Below are positions 1-8,883 of a DNA stretch of 64,000 nucleotides, one piece after another. Numbering within the stretch: the first letter of the stretch is position 1; every line of letters starts with the position of its first letter. Made by a program: the position numbers and the translations under genes. The DNA is from Qipengyuania oceanensis (GTDB taxonomy: Bacteria; Pseudomonadota; Alphaproteobacteria; Sphingomonadales; Sphingomonadaceae), in contig NZ_WTYN01000006.1 in the NCBI RefSeq assembly GCF_009827535.1, positions 1-64,000 of the forward strand, read 5' to 3'. Under the pieces are notes generated by a model. The model was given only the letters and a program-made list of their open reading frames with translations, was not told the origin of the DNA and made no database searches.

Positions 1-279
1 TTCAGGCCGCCCAGCAGGGCGACAACAACCGCCGGAACTCTAACTTAACCGGTGGACCACCCTAATGGGGCAGGTCAGCGTCGTGCCAAGGGCTCTCTAA
101 CTTTTGCAGGGCTGGTTGCTTTGCGATCCGCAGAACTCTTCGCTTTGGTCATTGAGTTGATCCCTGTCCTGATACCAACCCGCTTGAAATTGGATGCGTT
201 AAACACGCGACGTTTGCGCACCTCGCAAAAATACGTCGGCGTAAGTCCACTACTCAGTCATTTGCGGAAGGGCAAATTT
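1..279. other. Gene-free left end, possible IS remnant
   Basis: No convincing gene is seen here. An open frame at 3-65 ends in a stop after a short Asn/Gly/Pro-rich tail that loosely resembles the C-terminus of some IS3-type transposases, but it is too short to assign. The stretch ends where the left end of the IS6-type element begins. The longer open frame at 52-309 crosses that end and has no recognisable features, so it is not called. Confidence 0.3.
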
Positions 280-295
280 GATGTTGTCAGACTAA
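280..295 (+). repeat. Left terminal inverted repeat of IS6 element
   Basis: Sixteen bases pair imperfectly (13/16) with the reverse complement of 1105-1120. The copy starts 45 bp before the transposase start codon, a normal distance for this family. Confidence 0.45.
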
Positions 296-339
296 ATTCA
301 CCGAGTTGAAAGCCAGTGCCAATTGGGTAGGCAGGGCAC

Positions 340-975
340 ATGCCCAGACCCAAGAAACAAGCTAGTCCCTTTCGCTATTTCAACTCATCGCCTGAGGTTA
401 TTCGCTTGGTTGTGATGATGTACGTGCGCTTTCCGCTGAGCCTGCGGAATGTCAAAGACCTGCTGGCCGAACGCGGGATCGACATCTGTCACGAGACGGT
501 TCGGATCTGGTGGAACAGATTTGGCCCTATGTTTGCAGCAGACATCAAGCGCCAGCGCATCAGTCGGATGCGCGGTTTCCGAAACTGGCGCTGGCATGTC
601 GATGAGGTCTTCGTGCAGATCAACGGCGAAACCCATTACCTTTGGCGGGCGGTCGATCACGAAGGTGAGATCTTGGAAAGCTATGTCACCAAGAAACGCG
701 ACAAATCTGCGACCTTGCGGTTCTTCAAGAAGACCTTGAAACGCCACGGCAAGGTCGAAGCGATCGTCACAGATGGCCTGAGATCATACCCCGCAGCGAT
801 GCGCGATCTGGGAATTGACGATCGCCGCAAGATGGGCCGTTGGCTCAACAATCGGGTTGAGAATTCGCACTTGCCGTTCCGACGAAGAGAGCGCGCCATG
901 CAACGATTTCGGCAGATGAAGTCGTTACAGAAGTTCGCCTCAGTTCATGCCAACGTCCACAACCACTTCAACTAA
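340..975 (+). CDS. IS6-family transposase, C-terminally truncated
   Basis: DDE transposase of 211 residues for cointegrate-type IS6 transposition. The order seen is an N-terminal helix-turn-helix region (about 20-60), first catalytic Asp in WHVDE (about residue 87), second Asp in IVTDGLRSY (about 145), and the catalytic Glu in RVENSH (about 175). The ATG at 340 opens the family's typical start, MPRPK followed by a YFNSSPEVI-type motif. The frame stops with TAA at 973-975 immediately after NHFN. Read through, it continues for 26 more codons to a TGA at 1054-1056 with the family's usual tail (RHLTDR, then AALAEWQ). A CAA-to-TAA change would explain the stop. The catalytic triad is intact but loss of the tail may have inactivated it. 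Confidence 0.85.
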   Translation: MPRPKKQASPFRYFNSSPEVIRLVVMMYVRFPLSLRNVKDLLAERGIDICHETVRIWWNRFGPMFAADIKRQRISRMRGFRNWRWHVDEVFVQINGETHYLWRAVDHEGEILESYVTKKRDKSATLRFFKKTLKRHGKVEAIVTDGLRSYPAAMRDLGIDDRRKMGRWLNNRVENSHLPFRRRERAMQRFRQMKSLQKFASVHANVHNHFN

Positions 976-1104
976 GACCGCCATCTCACCGATAGACAGA
1001 CTTACAAAGCAAGCCGCTCAGCCGCCCTGGCTGAGTGGCAAAACCTCATGGCCTGAACCAACGTGTGGAAAGGGCAAGCTCTGCCAAGTGGAGAGCAGTT
1101 AGCG

Positions 1105-1120
1105 TTAGACTGACAGCACC
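1105..1120 (-). repeat. Right terminal inverted repeat of IS6 element
   Basis: The reverse complement, GGTGCTGTCAGTCTAA, matches the left end at 280-295 in 13 of 16 positions. The 1057-1104 and 1121-1275 stretches hold no gene that I can recognise. Confidence 0.45.
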
Positions 1121-1275
1121 GCCACTTGCATCCCCGAACAAACTTCCTCCGCGCCGGCCTGCGAAGCTCCCACGTGCCGGCCCGGTTTTGCTGCATCCAC
1201 GCATCTATGGTATGCCTCTCGTGCCGGGTTGCGACTGAAGCGGGATGGACAGCATCCTGCCAGCGGGGCAATCCA

Positions 1276-2256
1276 ATGAAACACCTTCAGAAAATGGGCG
1301 CATTGATTTGCGTCACCGTATCGACTTTGGCGCTGGCCGCGCCGCCGCCGGACAAAGGCGGCGGGGGCAAGGGTGGCGGAAACGGCGGAACCGATCCGAC
1401 TGCGACATTCCAGCCGGAATTCGGAGGCGTCAGGATCGGGGGACGCAACAAGACCGACCAGTTCATTCTCAAGAACCGCGACGGATCAATCGAGGTGGTC
1501 GCGCACGAAGCGCCTTCAATCCAGGCGATCGACTTGTCTCCGGACTCTGCCGCCCTGATCGCCTACTTCAACGACAACGCGATCTACCTGCAATCGTGGT
1601 CGGCCGACCCCACATTCACGGTGTCGAGCGTCGATCTCGCCTATGCCAATCCCAGGGGGCTGGGTCCGCCTTCGTTCTCGCCCGATGGCAAGCGCATGGC
1701 CTTCCTGGAAATTGCCGAGAACAACAAGGTGGTCGTGTCGGTTTGCGAGATCAACCCGGTCGATCGCGATTGCGCGACCGTCTCCTCCGATAGCGTCTTC
1801 ACGCAATGGAAGCTCAACTACGTTCACTTCCATCCCGACAGCAACAACCACGTGGTCATCTCGGCGAAGGAAATCGGCGTCGTGGACGACCGGGTCTACG
1901 TGCATGAATTGGGGAGCGGTTCTGCCCCATCCGGCCCCCTCAATCACGAGGTCACGGGCTTCGACGATGTCGGCCCGTCGCACGGAAGCAGCCCGCCCCT
2001 GCTGGTAACAAATACCGCCGGTGTGCCACGGTTCTTCAGCCTCGAGGATGGCAGCGAGCAATTCCGGAGCTTTTCCGGCGTCGGCTACGGATATCGCTTC
2101 AACTGCAGCAGCGACGCAGTGCTCTACCTCGAAACGGGTAGCGGCGGACCGACGCTCTCGGTTGCGCAACTCGACGGCGCGAGCGAGAAACTTGGCGGGA
2201 AGGGCTGGAATATAAACCGCGGGCACGACTGGATCCACAAGACCGATTGCCCCTGA
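1276..2256 (+). CDS. Secreted beta-propeller-like protein (TolB/WD40-like repeats)
   Basis: Predicted exported protein of 326 residues. The start at 1276 is chosen because it begins a signal peptide (MKHLQK, then a hydrophobic stretch ending ALAAP); a frame open further upstream adds only non-conserved sequence. A low-complexity Gly/Lys linker follows the cleavage region (about 23-38). The body contains the signature of TolB/DPPIV-type propeller blades, FSPDGKRMAF at about residues 135-145, and weaker blade-like segments with HPDSNNHV and FSLEDGS. No catalytic residues are recognisable. It stands alone between the IS element and the convergent GH42 gene, only 9 bp from the latter's stop. Its role is unknown; such propellers usually bind proteins or glycans in the periplasm. 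Confidence 0.6.
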   Translation: MKHLQKMGALICVTVSTLALAAPPPDKGGGGKGGGNGGTDPTATFQPEFGGVRIGGRNKTDQFILKNRDGSIEVVAHEAPSIQAIDLSPDSAALIAYFNDNAIYLQSWSADPTFTVSSVDLAYANPRGLGPPSFSPDGKRMAFLEIAENNKVVVSVCEINPVDRDCATVSSDSVFTQWKLNYVHFHPDSNNHVVISAKEIGVVDDRVYVHELGSGSAPSGPLNHEVTGFDDVGPSHGSSPPLLVTNTAGVPRFFSLEDGSEQFRSFSGVGYGYRFNCSSDAVLYLETGSGGPTLSVAQLDGASEKLGGKGWNINRGHDWIHKTDCP

Positions 2257-2265
2257 ACAGCCACG

Positions 2266-4143
2266 TCAGGCCGTTGCGCTGACCGACACCCCGCCGGCCA
2301 GGTATTCGAATTCGAAAGTGAGACGCTCGCAGGTTCTGCGGCGACGTCCTTCGGGCAGCAGGTCGACGGGCAAGCCCGCGTCAGCAGCGGCGCGGCCGAC
2401 GATCGTTTGGATGAGCTGACCTTCCGGCCAGGCGGCGCAATAGCGCACCCGCCCGTTGCGCCAGCAGGCAATCGTGCCGTCGTCGCAAACCAGTTCGGCC
2501 TCCGCATCGCCTTCCAGCCGTTCGAGCCAGCGCGTCACGTTCCAACCTGCGCCGTTGTGAAAAAGGCCGGGCCGGAGCGTCTCGCTCAAGACCACGCGCC
2601 CGCCGACCAGATCGGCCAAGGGGCCGGGTGGCAGGCCCTCCGGTATGGCGAAATCCGCGTCGCGGCTGCCCGAGCGCGGGCCGATGATGACCTGCGAGGC
2701 CGAGCTTGCCAGGCGATCGGCCAGATCGTCAGGCACGATCGGCAGGCACGGGACCACGATCAGGCGATAGCCGTCGAGCGGCGCGTCGGGCGCGAGGATG
2801 TCGACATTGAGGCCCTGTCTGCGCAGCGCCTCATAACTGCGGAATGCCGCCCACAGGGCCGAGCAGCCTTCGCCCTGCGGCTGGATCTGCGTCATCCATT
2901 CGGCCGGATAGGAAAAGACGATGGCCGCGTGCTTCACGCCCGGACCCGGTTCGGCCCATGCATCGAGTTCCGTGGCGACCTGCTCGACCTCGGCGAACGC
3001 CGGTGCAGACGCGTCGTCCGGGCGCAGCAGGCCGGCATGCATCTGTTCCTGTGCCTTGGGAAACTGGCGCCAGCGGAAGTAGCTGACCAACTCCGCGCCA
3101 TGAGCCAATGCCTCGAGCGTCCACAAGCGGACCATCCCGGGCAGGGGGGCCGGGTTGTGCCGCGCCCAGTTCACCGGACCCGGCTGCTGTTCGAGGACCG
3201 ACCAGCGACCTTCCGCGCCGCGTCCGGCCGCGCAGCCGCGATAAAGGTCGTGGTGGAAAGCGGCGATGTCCGGGTGCCCGCTACGCGCAAAGGCGAGTTT
3301 TTCCTCGTCCGAGAAGCGGAACATCTCGAGGAAGCCGAGCGGATAGCTGTCCCACCCCAGCACGTCGAGATCTGCGGCAAGGTCGTGATGGTCGTAGCCG
3401 GTGTAGAACCCCATTGCATTGTGCATGATGTCGCGTCCCGGCGACAGCGCGCGCAGTATGTCCACTTGCACCCTGTTGAATCGCACCACCTGGTCGGAGG
3501 AGAAACGCCGGAAGGCGAGCCAATGCGCCGGGTTCGCTTCGGTCACGGTCAGGTTCGGCAACTCGATCTCTTCGAACGAGCGCGCCTCCATCGACCAGAA
3601 GACATTGCCCCATGCTTCGTTAAGCGCATCGATCGAGCCGTAGCGCTCGGCGAGCCACGACCGGAACGCATCGCGCGCCGCGGTCGAGAAACTCTGGACC
3701 GTGTCGTGGCAGCCGTATTCGTTGTCGGTCTGCCAGCCGACCACGCCTTTGTGCCTGCCATAGCGATCGGCCACGGCGCGGGTGATCCGCGCCGCTTCCT
3801 CGCGATAGCCGTCGTGACTGAAGCAATAATGCCGCCGCGAACCGAAGCCGCGCGGCCTGCCCTGCGCATCGAGCGCGATCATGTCCGGCATCCGGTCGAC
3901 GAGCCACTTGGGCGGTGTGGCGGTAGGTGTGCCGAGAATGATGCCGAGGCCTGCCTCGTGCAGCTTATCGATCGCTTGGTCGAGCCAGTCCCAGTCGAAC
4001 CTGCCGGGTTCCGGCTCGATCCTGCTCCAGGCGAATTCGCCGATCCGCACGCGCGAGAGACCGAGCTCGGCCATCCGCTTGGCATCGCGGGGCCACATGT
4101 GCTGCGGCCAGTGCTCCGGATAATAACAGACCCCAAGCCGCAT
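2266..4143 (-). CDS. Beta-galactosidase, GH42 family
   Basis: Cytoplasmic retaining beta-galactosidase of 625 residues that releases galactose from short beta-galactosides. The N-terminal TIM barrel shows the GH42 opening LGVCYYPEHWP, the substrate-site motif GTPTATPPKWL (about 71-81), the acid/base glutamate in DNEYG (about 142), and the nucleophile glutamate in VLEQQPGPVNW (about 318). A trimerisation-type domain follows at about 390-560, then a small beta domain. Length is normal for the family, and no signal peptide is seen. The ATG at 4143 is preceded by GAGGGAGG; an upstream in-frame start adds unconserved residues. It is transcribed divergently from the symporter-alphaGal-galT-galK operon and almost certainly belongs to the same pathway. 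Confidence 0.92.
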   Translation of the reverse strand: MRLGVCYYPEHWPQHMWPRDAKRMAELGLSRVRIGEFAWSRIEPEPGRFDWDWLDQAIDKLHEAGLGIILGTPTATPPKWLVDRMPDMIALDAQGRPRGFGSRRHYCFSHDGYREEAARITRAVADRYGRHKGVVGWQTDNEYGCHDTVQSFSTAARDAFRSWLAERYGSIDALNEAWGNVFWSMEARSFEEIELPNLTVTEANPAHWLAFRRFSSDQVVRFNRVQVDILRALSPGRDIMHNAMGFYTGYDHHDLAADLDVLGWDSYPLGFLEMFRFSDEEKLAFARSGHPDIAAFHHDLYRGCAAGRGAEGRWSVLEQQPGPVNWARHNPAPLPGMVRLWTLEALAHGAELVSYFRWRQFPKAQEQMHAGLLRPDDASAPAFAEVEQVATELDAWAEPGPGVKHAAIVFSYPAEWMTQIQPQGEGCSALWAAFRSYEALRRQGLNVDILAPDAPLDGYRLIVVPCLPIVPDDLADRLASSASQVIIGPRSGSRDADFAIPEGLPPGPLADLVGGRVVLSETLRPGLFHNGAGWNVTRWLERLEGDAEAELVCDDGTIACWRNGRVRYCAAWPEGQLIQTIVGRAAADAGLPVDLLPEGRRRRTCERLTFEFEYLAGGVSVSATA

Positions 4144-4288
4144 CGTCGAAGATCCTCCCTCTCGAAGCGCCGCAATCCTTGCAAAACCTTTGCCCGTCAA
4201 TCGCAACTATCGACAAGGCGGAACGCGCGGCACACTCGCCAAGCCCGTTTGGCGGCGATATGGCGCTTGCGGAGAGAGGGGAGCTGCG
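4144..4288. promoter_or_regulatory. Divergent control region of the galactoside genes
   Basis: This 145-bp gap separates the start codons of the GH42 gene and the symporter gene, so it must hold both promoters. A short inverted repeat, GCAAA-acc-TTTGC (4181-4193), is the only symmetric element noticed and could be an operator, but five-base arms are weak evidence. SD sequences are seen next to both ATGs. No dedicated sugar regulator gene is in the window. Confidence 0.4.
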
Positions 4289-5779
4289 ATGGAGAATACC
4301 GGCGCCATCGGGAGTGCGTTGCAGATCGGGGTCTTCGCCGGGCTGACCGCGCTGGTCGGCCTGCTGACCTGGTGGAAAGTCCGCAAGGCAAAGCACGACG
4401 GTAGCGAGCAGGACGTCTATCTCGCGGGGAAGGGCCTCAGCTGGCTATTTGTGGCCGGGGCGATCACGCTCACCAACCTCTCGACCGATCAGCTGGTCGG
4501 CATGAACGGCAACCAGATGCTGTTGCTCGCATGGTGGGAGATTGCCGGGTTCGTGGGACTGATGGCAATCGCGTTCGTTTTCGTGCCGGTCTACTATCGC
4601 TACAATTGCACGACGGTGACCGAGTTGCTCGAGCGGCGCTATGACGGACGTTCGATCCGCACGCTGATCTCGGCCATTTTCATTGCCGGCAATTTGCTGA
4701 TCTACCTGCCGGCGGCGCTTTATTCGGGGGGACTGTTCCTGCAGTCGCTGTTCGGTGACGCCGTTCCGCTGATGGTCTTCGCCATTACGCTGGCGCTGAT
4801 CGGCGCGGCCTACACCATCTTCGGCGGCCTGCGGGCCGTCGCGGTAATGGACACCTTCGCCGGGATCGGAATCCTGTTCCTCGCGCTGGTGATCGTCTTC
4901 CTCGCGCTCGCGGCGGTCGACTTCGACATCGTGACCGGCGTGCCGCCCGAACGGCTGAGCATGGTCGGCGCGGCGGACAGCCCGATCCCGTTCCACACGC
5001 TGTTCACGGGCATGGCCTTCATCCAGATCTTTTACTGGTCGACCAACCAGAACATCACGCAAAAGGCGATGGCCGCGCCGACCGTGCGCGAGGCACAGAA
5101 GGGCGTCTTCGCCGCAGCCGCAGTCCGCATCCTGATCGTCCCGCCGATCGTCGTGATACCGGGCGTAGTCGCCTACAAGCTGTTCGGCGACATCGGCGAC
5201 GTGGCCTATGGCAGGCTCGTCGCAGAGGTGTTGCCCGGTTGGCTCTCGGGGGCCTTCGCAGCGATGGTGGCTGCCGCCGTCATCACCACATTCAGCGCCG
5301 TGCTCAATTCCACGATCGCGCTCTATTCCGTCGATTTCCACGAACGCTATGTCGGCCATGTCACCAACCACTGGCGGCTGGCGGCAGTCATGTCGGCACT
5401 TGTGACGGTCGTCGCGATCGCGATGGTGCCGGTGTTCCAGAATGCGGAGAGCATCATCAACCTGCTGCAGCAGTTGAATGGCCTGTCCTCCATGCCGATC
5501 CTGTCCGCGTTCATTGCGGCGCTGCTGTTCCGCAACGTCGCTGCCACTTCTGCGATCGTGGGAGTGGTGTGGGGCGTTGCGCTCTACGGTGCGTACACCT
5601 TCTGGTTCGAACCCTCCGGCTTGATCGCGATGCATTACATCGATTTCATGGTCATAACGCTGGTGACATCGGTGCTGGCGGCGCTCGGCTTCAACCGGCT
5701 GGTGCTGGGCCGGCGGGCCGAGTTCATCGGCCTTGCGCTGTTTCGCGGCGACGAGGCGATGCGGCCGGCAGCGGACTGA
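4289..5779 (+). CDS. Sodium/solute symporter (SSS family), probable galactoside importer
   Basis: Integral inner-membrane symporter of 496 residues that uses the sodium gradient for uptake. The sequence is a run of about 13-14 hydrophobic segments from residue 10 to 480, with family-typical stretches: YLAGKGLSW near residue 50, ITLTNLSTDQLVGMNG around 60-75, and FYWSTNQNITQKAMAA at about 250-265. These resemble the sugar-transporting SGLT branch of SSS. The ATG at 4289 follows GAGAGGGGAG. The gene is 3 bp upstream of the GH36 gene and divergent from GH42, so galactose, melibiose or other galactosides are the likely cargo. That substrate is inferred from context only. Confidence 0.85.
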   Translation: MENTGAIGSALQIGVFAGLTALVGLLTWWKVRKAKHDGSEQDVYLAGKGLSWLFVAGAITLTNLSTDQLVGMNGNQMLLLAWWEIAGFVGLMAIAFVFVPVYYRYNCTTVTELLERRYDGRSIRTLISAIFIAGNLLIYLPAALYSGGLFLQSLFGDAVPLMVFAITLALIGAAYTIFGGLRAVAVMDTFAGIGILFLALVIVFLALAAVDFDIVTGVPPERLSMVGAADSPIPFHTLFTGMAFIQIFYWSTNQNITQKAMAAPTVREAQKGVFAAAAVRILIVPPIVVIPGVVAYKLFGDIGDVAYGRLVAEVLPGWLSGAFAAMVAAAVITTFSAVLNSTIALYSVDFHERYVGHVTNHWRLAAVMSALVTVVAIAMVPVFQNAESIINLLQQLNGLSSMPILSAFIAALLFRNVAATSAIVGVVWGVALYGAYTFWFEPSGLIAMHYIDFMVITLVTSVLAALGFNRLVLGRRAEFIGLALFRGDEAMRPAAD

Positions 5780-5782
5780 CCC

Positions 5783-7891
5783 ATGAAGGCTGCGCCGCTC
5801 ATCCAGTTGCACGGCGAGGAATGGAGCCTCGTCCTCGAACGGCGCGACGGTCGACAACCCGTCTGGCGGCATTTCGGACCGCGGGTCGATCCGGGAGATC
5901 TGCCCAGGCTCGAGGACCTTCGTGCGCCCGCACATTTCTCGCTGCAGGGCGATTTCGCGATGCCACTATTCCCGGTGGCTGCAGAAGGCTGGTTCGGTCC
6001 GCCAGCGCTCGAGGCCGTCGGCGAGGACGGCCGGGCAATCACCCTCGATTTCGACGAAACGGCAGTTGCACATGACGGCAACGCGCTCGAGATAGAGCTG
6101 CTTGACGGGTCTGCGGGGATCGCGGTCGCCATCGCCTTTCGTCCGACCGGTGGCGGCGGACTGCAGGCGCAGACCCGGATCGAGAACCGGTCCGGAGCGC
6201 CGCTGACGCTGATCCGCCTCGCGAGCCTGGTCTTTCCGCTCGCTAGCGGCATGCGCGAGATCGTGTCGTTCCGCGGCGTGTACGGCGCGGAGTTCGCCGA
6301 GTGCCGCGAGGCGATGCCGGAGCACGCCTGGATACGCGAGACGCGGCGCGGCCTGCCCGGCCATGGCGGGCCATGCGGATGCTATGTCATGGGAGAGGCC
6401 ACCGGCTGGCATTCGGGCTTCGCGGTGGCGTTACAGCTCGCTTGGTCGGGCGATGCGCGGCTGGCGATCGAGCGCGATGACGAGGGGTTCTGGACCTGTG
6501 CGGCAGAAGCCGCAATGCAGCCGGGCGAACTGGTGCTCGGACCGGGCGCAAGCCTGGCCGCTCCGCCGGTGCTTCTCGCCCTTTCCACTGCCGGTCGTAA
6601 CGGAGCAATGGCCCAGATGCACGGTGCCGTGCGAGAGCGGATCGACTGGCCAGGGGGATCGGCAAATCCGCGCCCGGTGCATCTCAACAGCTGGGAAGCG
6701 TGCTATTTCGCGCATGACCGAAGGCGCATCGTCGAACTGGCGCAGGCCGCCGCCGACATCGGCGCGGAACGCTTCGTGCTCGATGATGGCTGGTTCAAGG
6801 GGCGTAACGACGATCGGGCGGCCCTGGGCGACTGGAACGCGGACCCGGAAAAATATCCCGAAGGCCTTGCACCGCTGGCCGAGGAGATCCGGGCCATGGG
6901 CCTGGGCTTCGGCGTGTGGGTCGAGCCGGAAATGGTCAATCCGGACAGCGATCTCCATCGCGCGCAACCCGACTGGGCTCTCTCGCTGGAGGGCAGGGCC
7001 AGTCCCACGGCGCGCAACCAGCTGGTGCTGGACATGCGCCGAGCGGAAGTGCGCGACTACCTGTTCGACCGGATCGACGCGTTGCTGCGTGAAATACCGA
7101 TCGAATATCTCAAGTGGGACCACAACCGCGAGCACATGCCCACGGGCGGCGCGGAGCAGGTCCGGGGAATTTACGCACTGCTCGACCGGCTGAGGCTGGC
7201 GCATCCCGGGGTCGAGATCGAAAGCTGCGCGGCGGGCGGCGGCAGGATCGATGCGGGAATCGCGGCCTACGTCCATCGCTTCTGGACCAGTGACAATCTC
7301 GATGCCGTGGCGCGCGTTTCGATCCAGCGCGGGTTTCTCGCCTTCATGCCGCCGGAACTGATGGGCACGCACGTCGGTGCACGTCCCGCCCACTCGACCG
7401 GACGATCGCAGCCGCTGAATTTCCGCGCTGCCATCGCCTGCCAGGGTCACTTCGGGATCGAGCTCGATCCGCGCAGCCTGTCTACGGGCGATCGCGACGA
7501 GCTTCGCCGGTGGGTCGGCTTCTACAAGCGCTGGCGTCCGGTGATCCATGGCGGTCGCTCATGGCTGGGCGAGGGCGGCGACGGAATCGTGTGGCAGGCC
7601 CAGGGCAACGAACGCGAATTGCTCTTGTGGGTCGTGCGCCGCGATCACGGGTCAGATCGGCGCGCGCAACCGCTTCGCCTGCCCTTCGCCGACGGTGGTC
7701 ACTGGTCGGTGCGACTTCTGCGCCATGCCGGGACGACGACCATGATGACGCCGCGGCCCGGCGCGGCAATCGCCGCCATGCGCGAGGAACCAGCCGTGTT
7801 TACCGGCAGCTGGCTGGCTCACAACGGCTTGCCGGTGCCCTCGCTCTCCGCCGAAAGCGCCTTGATCTATCATCTGGAGAAAGCGTCGTGA
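5783..7891 (+). CDS. Alpha-galactosidase, GH36 family
   Basis: Alpha-galactosidase of 702 residues, removing terminal alpha-1,6-linked galactose from melibiose or raffinose-type sugars. It has the GH36 architecture: an N-terminal beta-supersandwich (1-290), a TIM barrel (300-630) and a C-terminal beta domain. Motifs seen are RFVLDDGWF (about 325-333), the nucleophile aspartate in YLKWDHNRE (about residue 446), and the acid/base aspartate in RFWTSDNLDA (about 500-510). No signal peptide is present, so it acts on imported sugar. The ATG is 3 bp after the symporter stop, and its own stop codon overlaps the galT start, indicating a translationally coupled operon. Confidence 0.93.
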   Translation: MKAAPLIQLHGEEWSLVLERRDGRQPVWRHFGPRVDPGDLPRLEDLRAPAHFSLQGDFAMPLFPVAAEGWFGPPALEAVGEDGRAITLDFDETAVAHDGNALEIELLDGSAGIAVAIAFRPTGGGGLQAQTRIENRSGAPLTLIRLASLVFPLASGMREIVSFRGVYGAEFAECREAMPEHAWIRETRRGLPGHGGPCGCYVMGEATGWHSGFAVALQLAWSGDARLAIERDDEGFWTCAAEAAMQPGELVLGPGASLAAPPVLLALSTAGRNGAMAQMHGAVRERIDWPGGSANPRPVHLNSWEACYFAHDRRRIVELAQAAADIGAERFVLDDGWFKGRNDDRAALGDWNADPEKYPEGLAPLAEEIRAMGLGFGVWVEPEMVNPDSDLHRAQPDWALSLEGRASPTARNQLVLDMRRAEVRDYLFDRIDALLREIPIEYLKWDHNREHMPTGGAEQVRGIYALLDRLRLAHPGVEIESCAAGGGRIDAGIAAYVHRFWTSDNLDAVARVSIQRGFLAFMPPELMGTHVGARPAHSTGRSQPLNFRAAIACQGHFGIELDPRSLSTGDRDELRRWVGFYKRWRPVIHGGRSWLGEGGDGIVWQAQGNERELLLWVVRRDHGSDRRAQPLRLPFADGGHWSVRLLRHAGTTTMMTPRPGAAIAAMREEPAVFTGSWLAHNGLPVPSLSAESALIYHLEKAS

Positions 7892-8883
7892 GTCTCGATC
7901 CGCCCCATCGCCGCAAGAACCTGCTGACCGGCGAATGGGTGCTGGTCAGCCCCCAGCGCATGAACCGGCCCTGGCAGGGGGAGCGAAAGAGCACGGCTGC
8001 GGCCGCAAGGGCATCGCACGATCCGGATTGCTACCTGTGTCCGGGAAATCTGCGGTCCGGGGGACAGCACAATCCCGCCTACGACGCGGTTTTCACGTTC
8101 GCGAACGACTTTCCGGCGCTGGAAGCGCGTGAAACTTCCCCGGTCGAGCCCGGCGGGTTCTTCCAGGAAATGCCCGCACGGGGCGAGGCGCGGGTGATCT
8201 GCTATTCGCCCGACCATTCCGCGACGCTTGCCGGGATGGAGGATCCCCAGCGCCGTGCCGTGATCGAGGAGTGGTGTCGGCTCTCCGCTGAACTCGGCGC
8301 GCGCTGGGACCACGTGCAGATCTTCGAGAACAAGGGCGCGATGATGGGCGCTTCCTCTCCGCATCCGCACGGGCAGGTCTGGGCGAGCGATTACGTGCCG
8401 ACGCTGGTCGAGCGGGAGGACGCCTGCCAGCGCAAGGCCGACGGCTCGCTGCTCGCAAATGTCATCGCGGCCGAGGACGAGGCGAGCGAACGCATCGTCG
8501 CGAGCAATGCTCACTGGCAGGCAGTGGTCCCGCACTGGGCGGCCTGGCCCTTCGAAGTGCTGCTGATCGCGCGGGATGATGTACGCCGTCTCGAAGAGCT
8601 TACCTACGATGCGCGCGATGCCCTTGCCGCCATCCTGGGCCGCGTGCTGACCGCCTATGACAGGCTGTTCCTCACCGACTTTCCCTATTCGATGGGCTGG
8701 CACGGGGCGCCCCATGCGCTCGGCGAAGACTGCGCACACTGGCGGTTGCACGCCCATTTCTACCCGCCGCTGCTGCGATCGGCCGAAATCCGCAAGCACA
8801 TGGTGGGCTTCGAACTGCTGGCGGAAACCCAGCGCGACCTGACGCCCGAGGCGGCCGCCGAGCGCTTGCGGAGATTGATGTGA
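7888..8883 (+). CDS. galT: Galactose-1-phosphate uridylyltransferase
   Basis: Leloir-pathway enzyme of 331 residues transferring UMP from UDP-glucose to galactose-1-phosphate. The HIT-superfamily active site HPHGQVW (about 157-163) carries the uridylylated histidine. CYLCPGN (about 48-54) supplies zinc-binding cysteines, and the N-terminal RRKNLLTGEWVLVSP block is typical. The GTG at 7888 is chosen because it overlaps the alpha-galactosidase TGA and begins just before the conserved N-terminus, with GGAG upstream; the frame open further upstream is antisense-like noise. galK overlaps its 3' end. The epimerase galE, also required, is not in this window. Confidence 0.95.
   Translation: MSLDPPHRRKNLLTGEWVLVSPQRMNRPWQGERKSTAAAARASHDPDCYLCPGNLRSGGQHNPAYDAVFTFANDFPALEARETSPVEPGGFFQEMPARGEARVICYSPDHSATLAGMEDPQRRAVIEEWCRLSAELGARWDHVQIFENKGAMMGASSPHPHGQVWASDYVPTLVEREDACQRKADGSLLANVIAAEDEASERIVASNAHWQAVVPHWAAWPFEVLLIARDDVRRLEELTYDARDALAAILGRVLTAYDRLFLTDFPYSMGWHGAPHALGEDCAHWRLHAHFYPPLLRSAEIRKHMVGFELLAETQRDLTPEAAAERLRRLM

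Larger units (their letters stand above)
280..1120 (+). mobile_element. IS6-family insertion sequence
   Basis: An 841-bp unit, within the usual 750-880 bp range of IS6 elements, is bounded by imperfect 16-bp inverted repeats. The left end GATGTTGTCAGACTAA (280-295) matches the reverse complement of 1105-1120, GGTGCTGTCAGTCTAA, at 13 of 16 positions. The single transposase gene lies between them. The eight bases flanking each end do not match, so no target duplication is visible, which fits an old insertion or later rearrangement. The inverted-repeat assignment is my own alignment by eye and could be off by a few bases. Confidence 0.6.

Noticed and set aside
2407-4404. A 665-codon plus-strand open frame opposite the GH42 gene
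   Set aside because: The minus strand encodes a complete GH42 enzyme with active-site residues; the opposite frame has no family resemblance.
4445-5935. A 496-codon minus-strand open frame over the symporter gene
   Set aside because: It is very rich in His/Arg/Asp from codon-position bias; the plus strand has a full SSS transporter.
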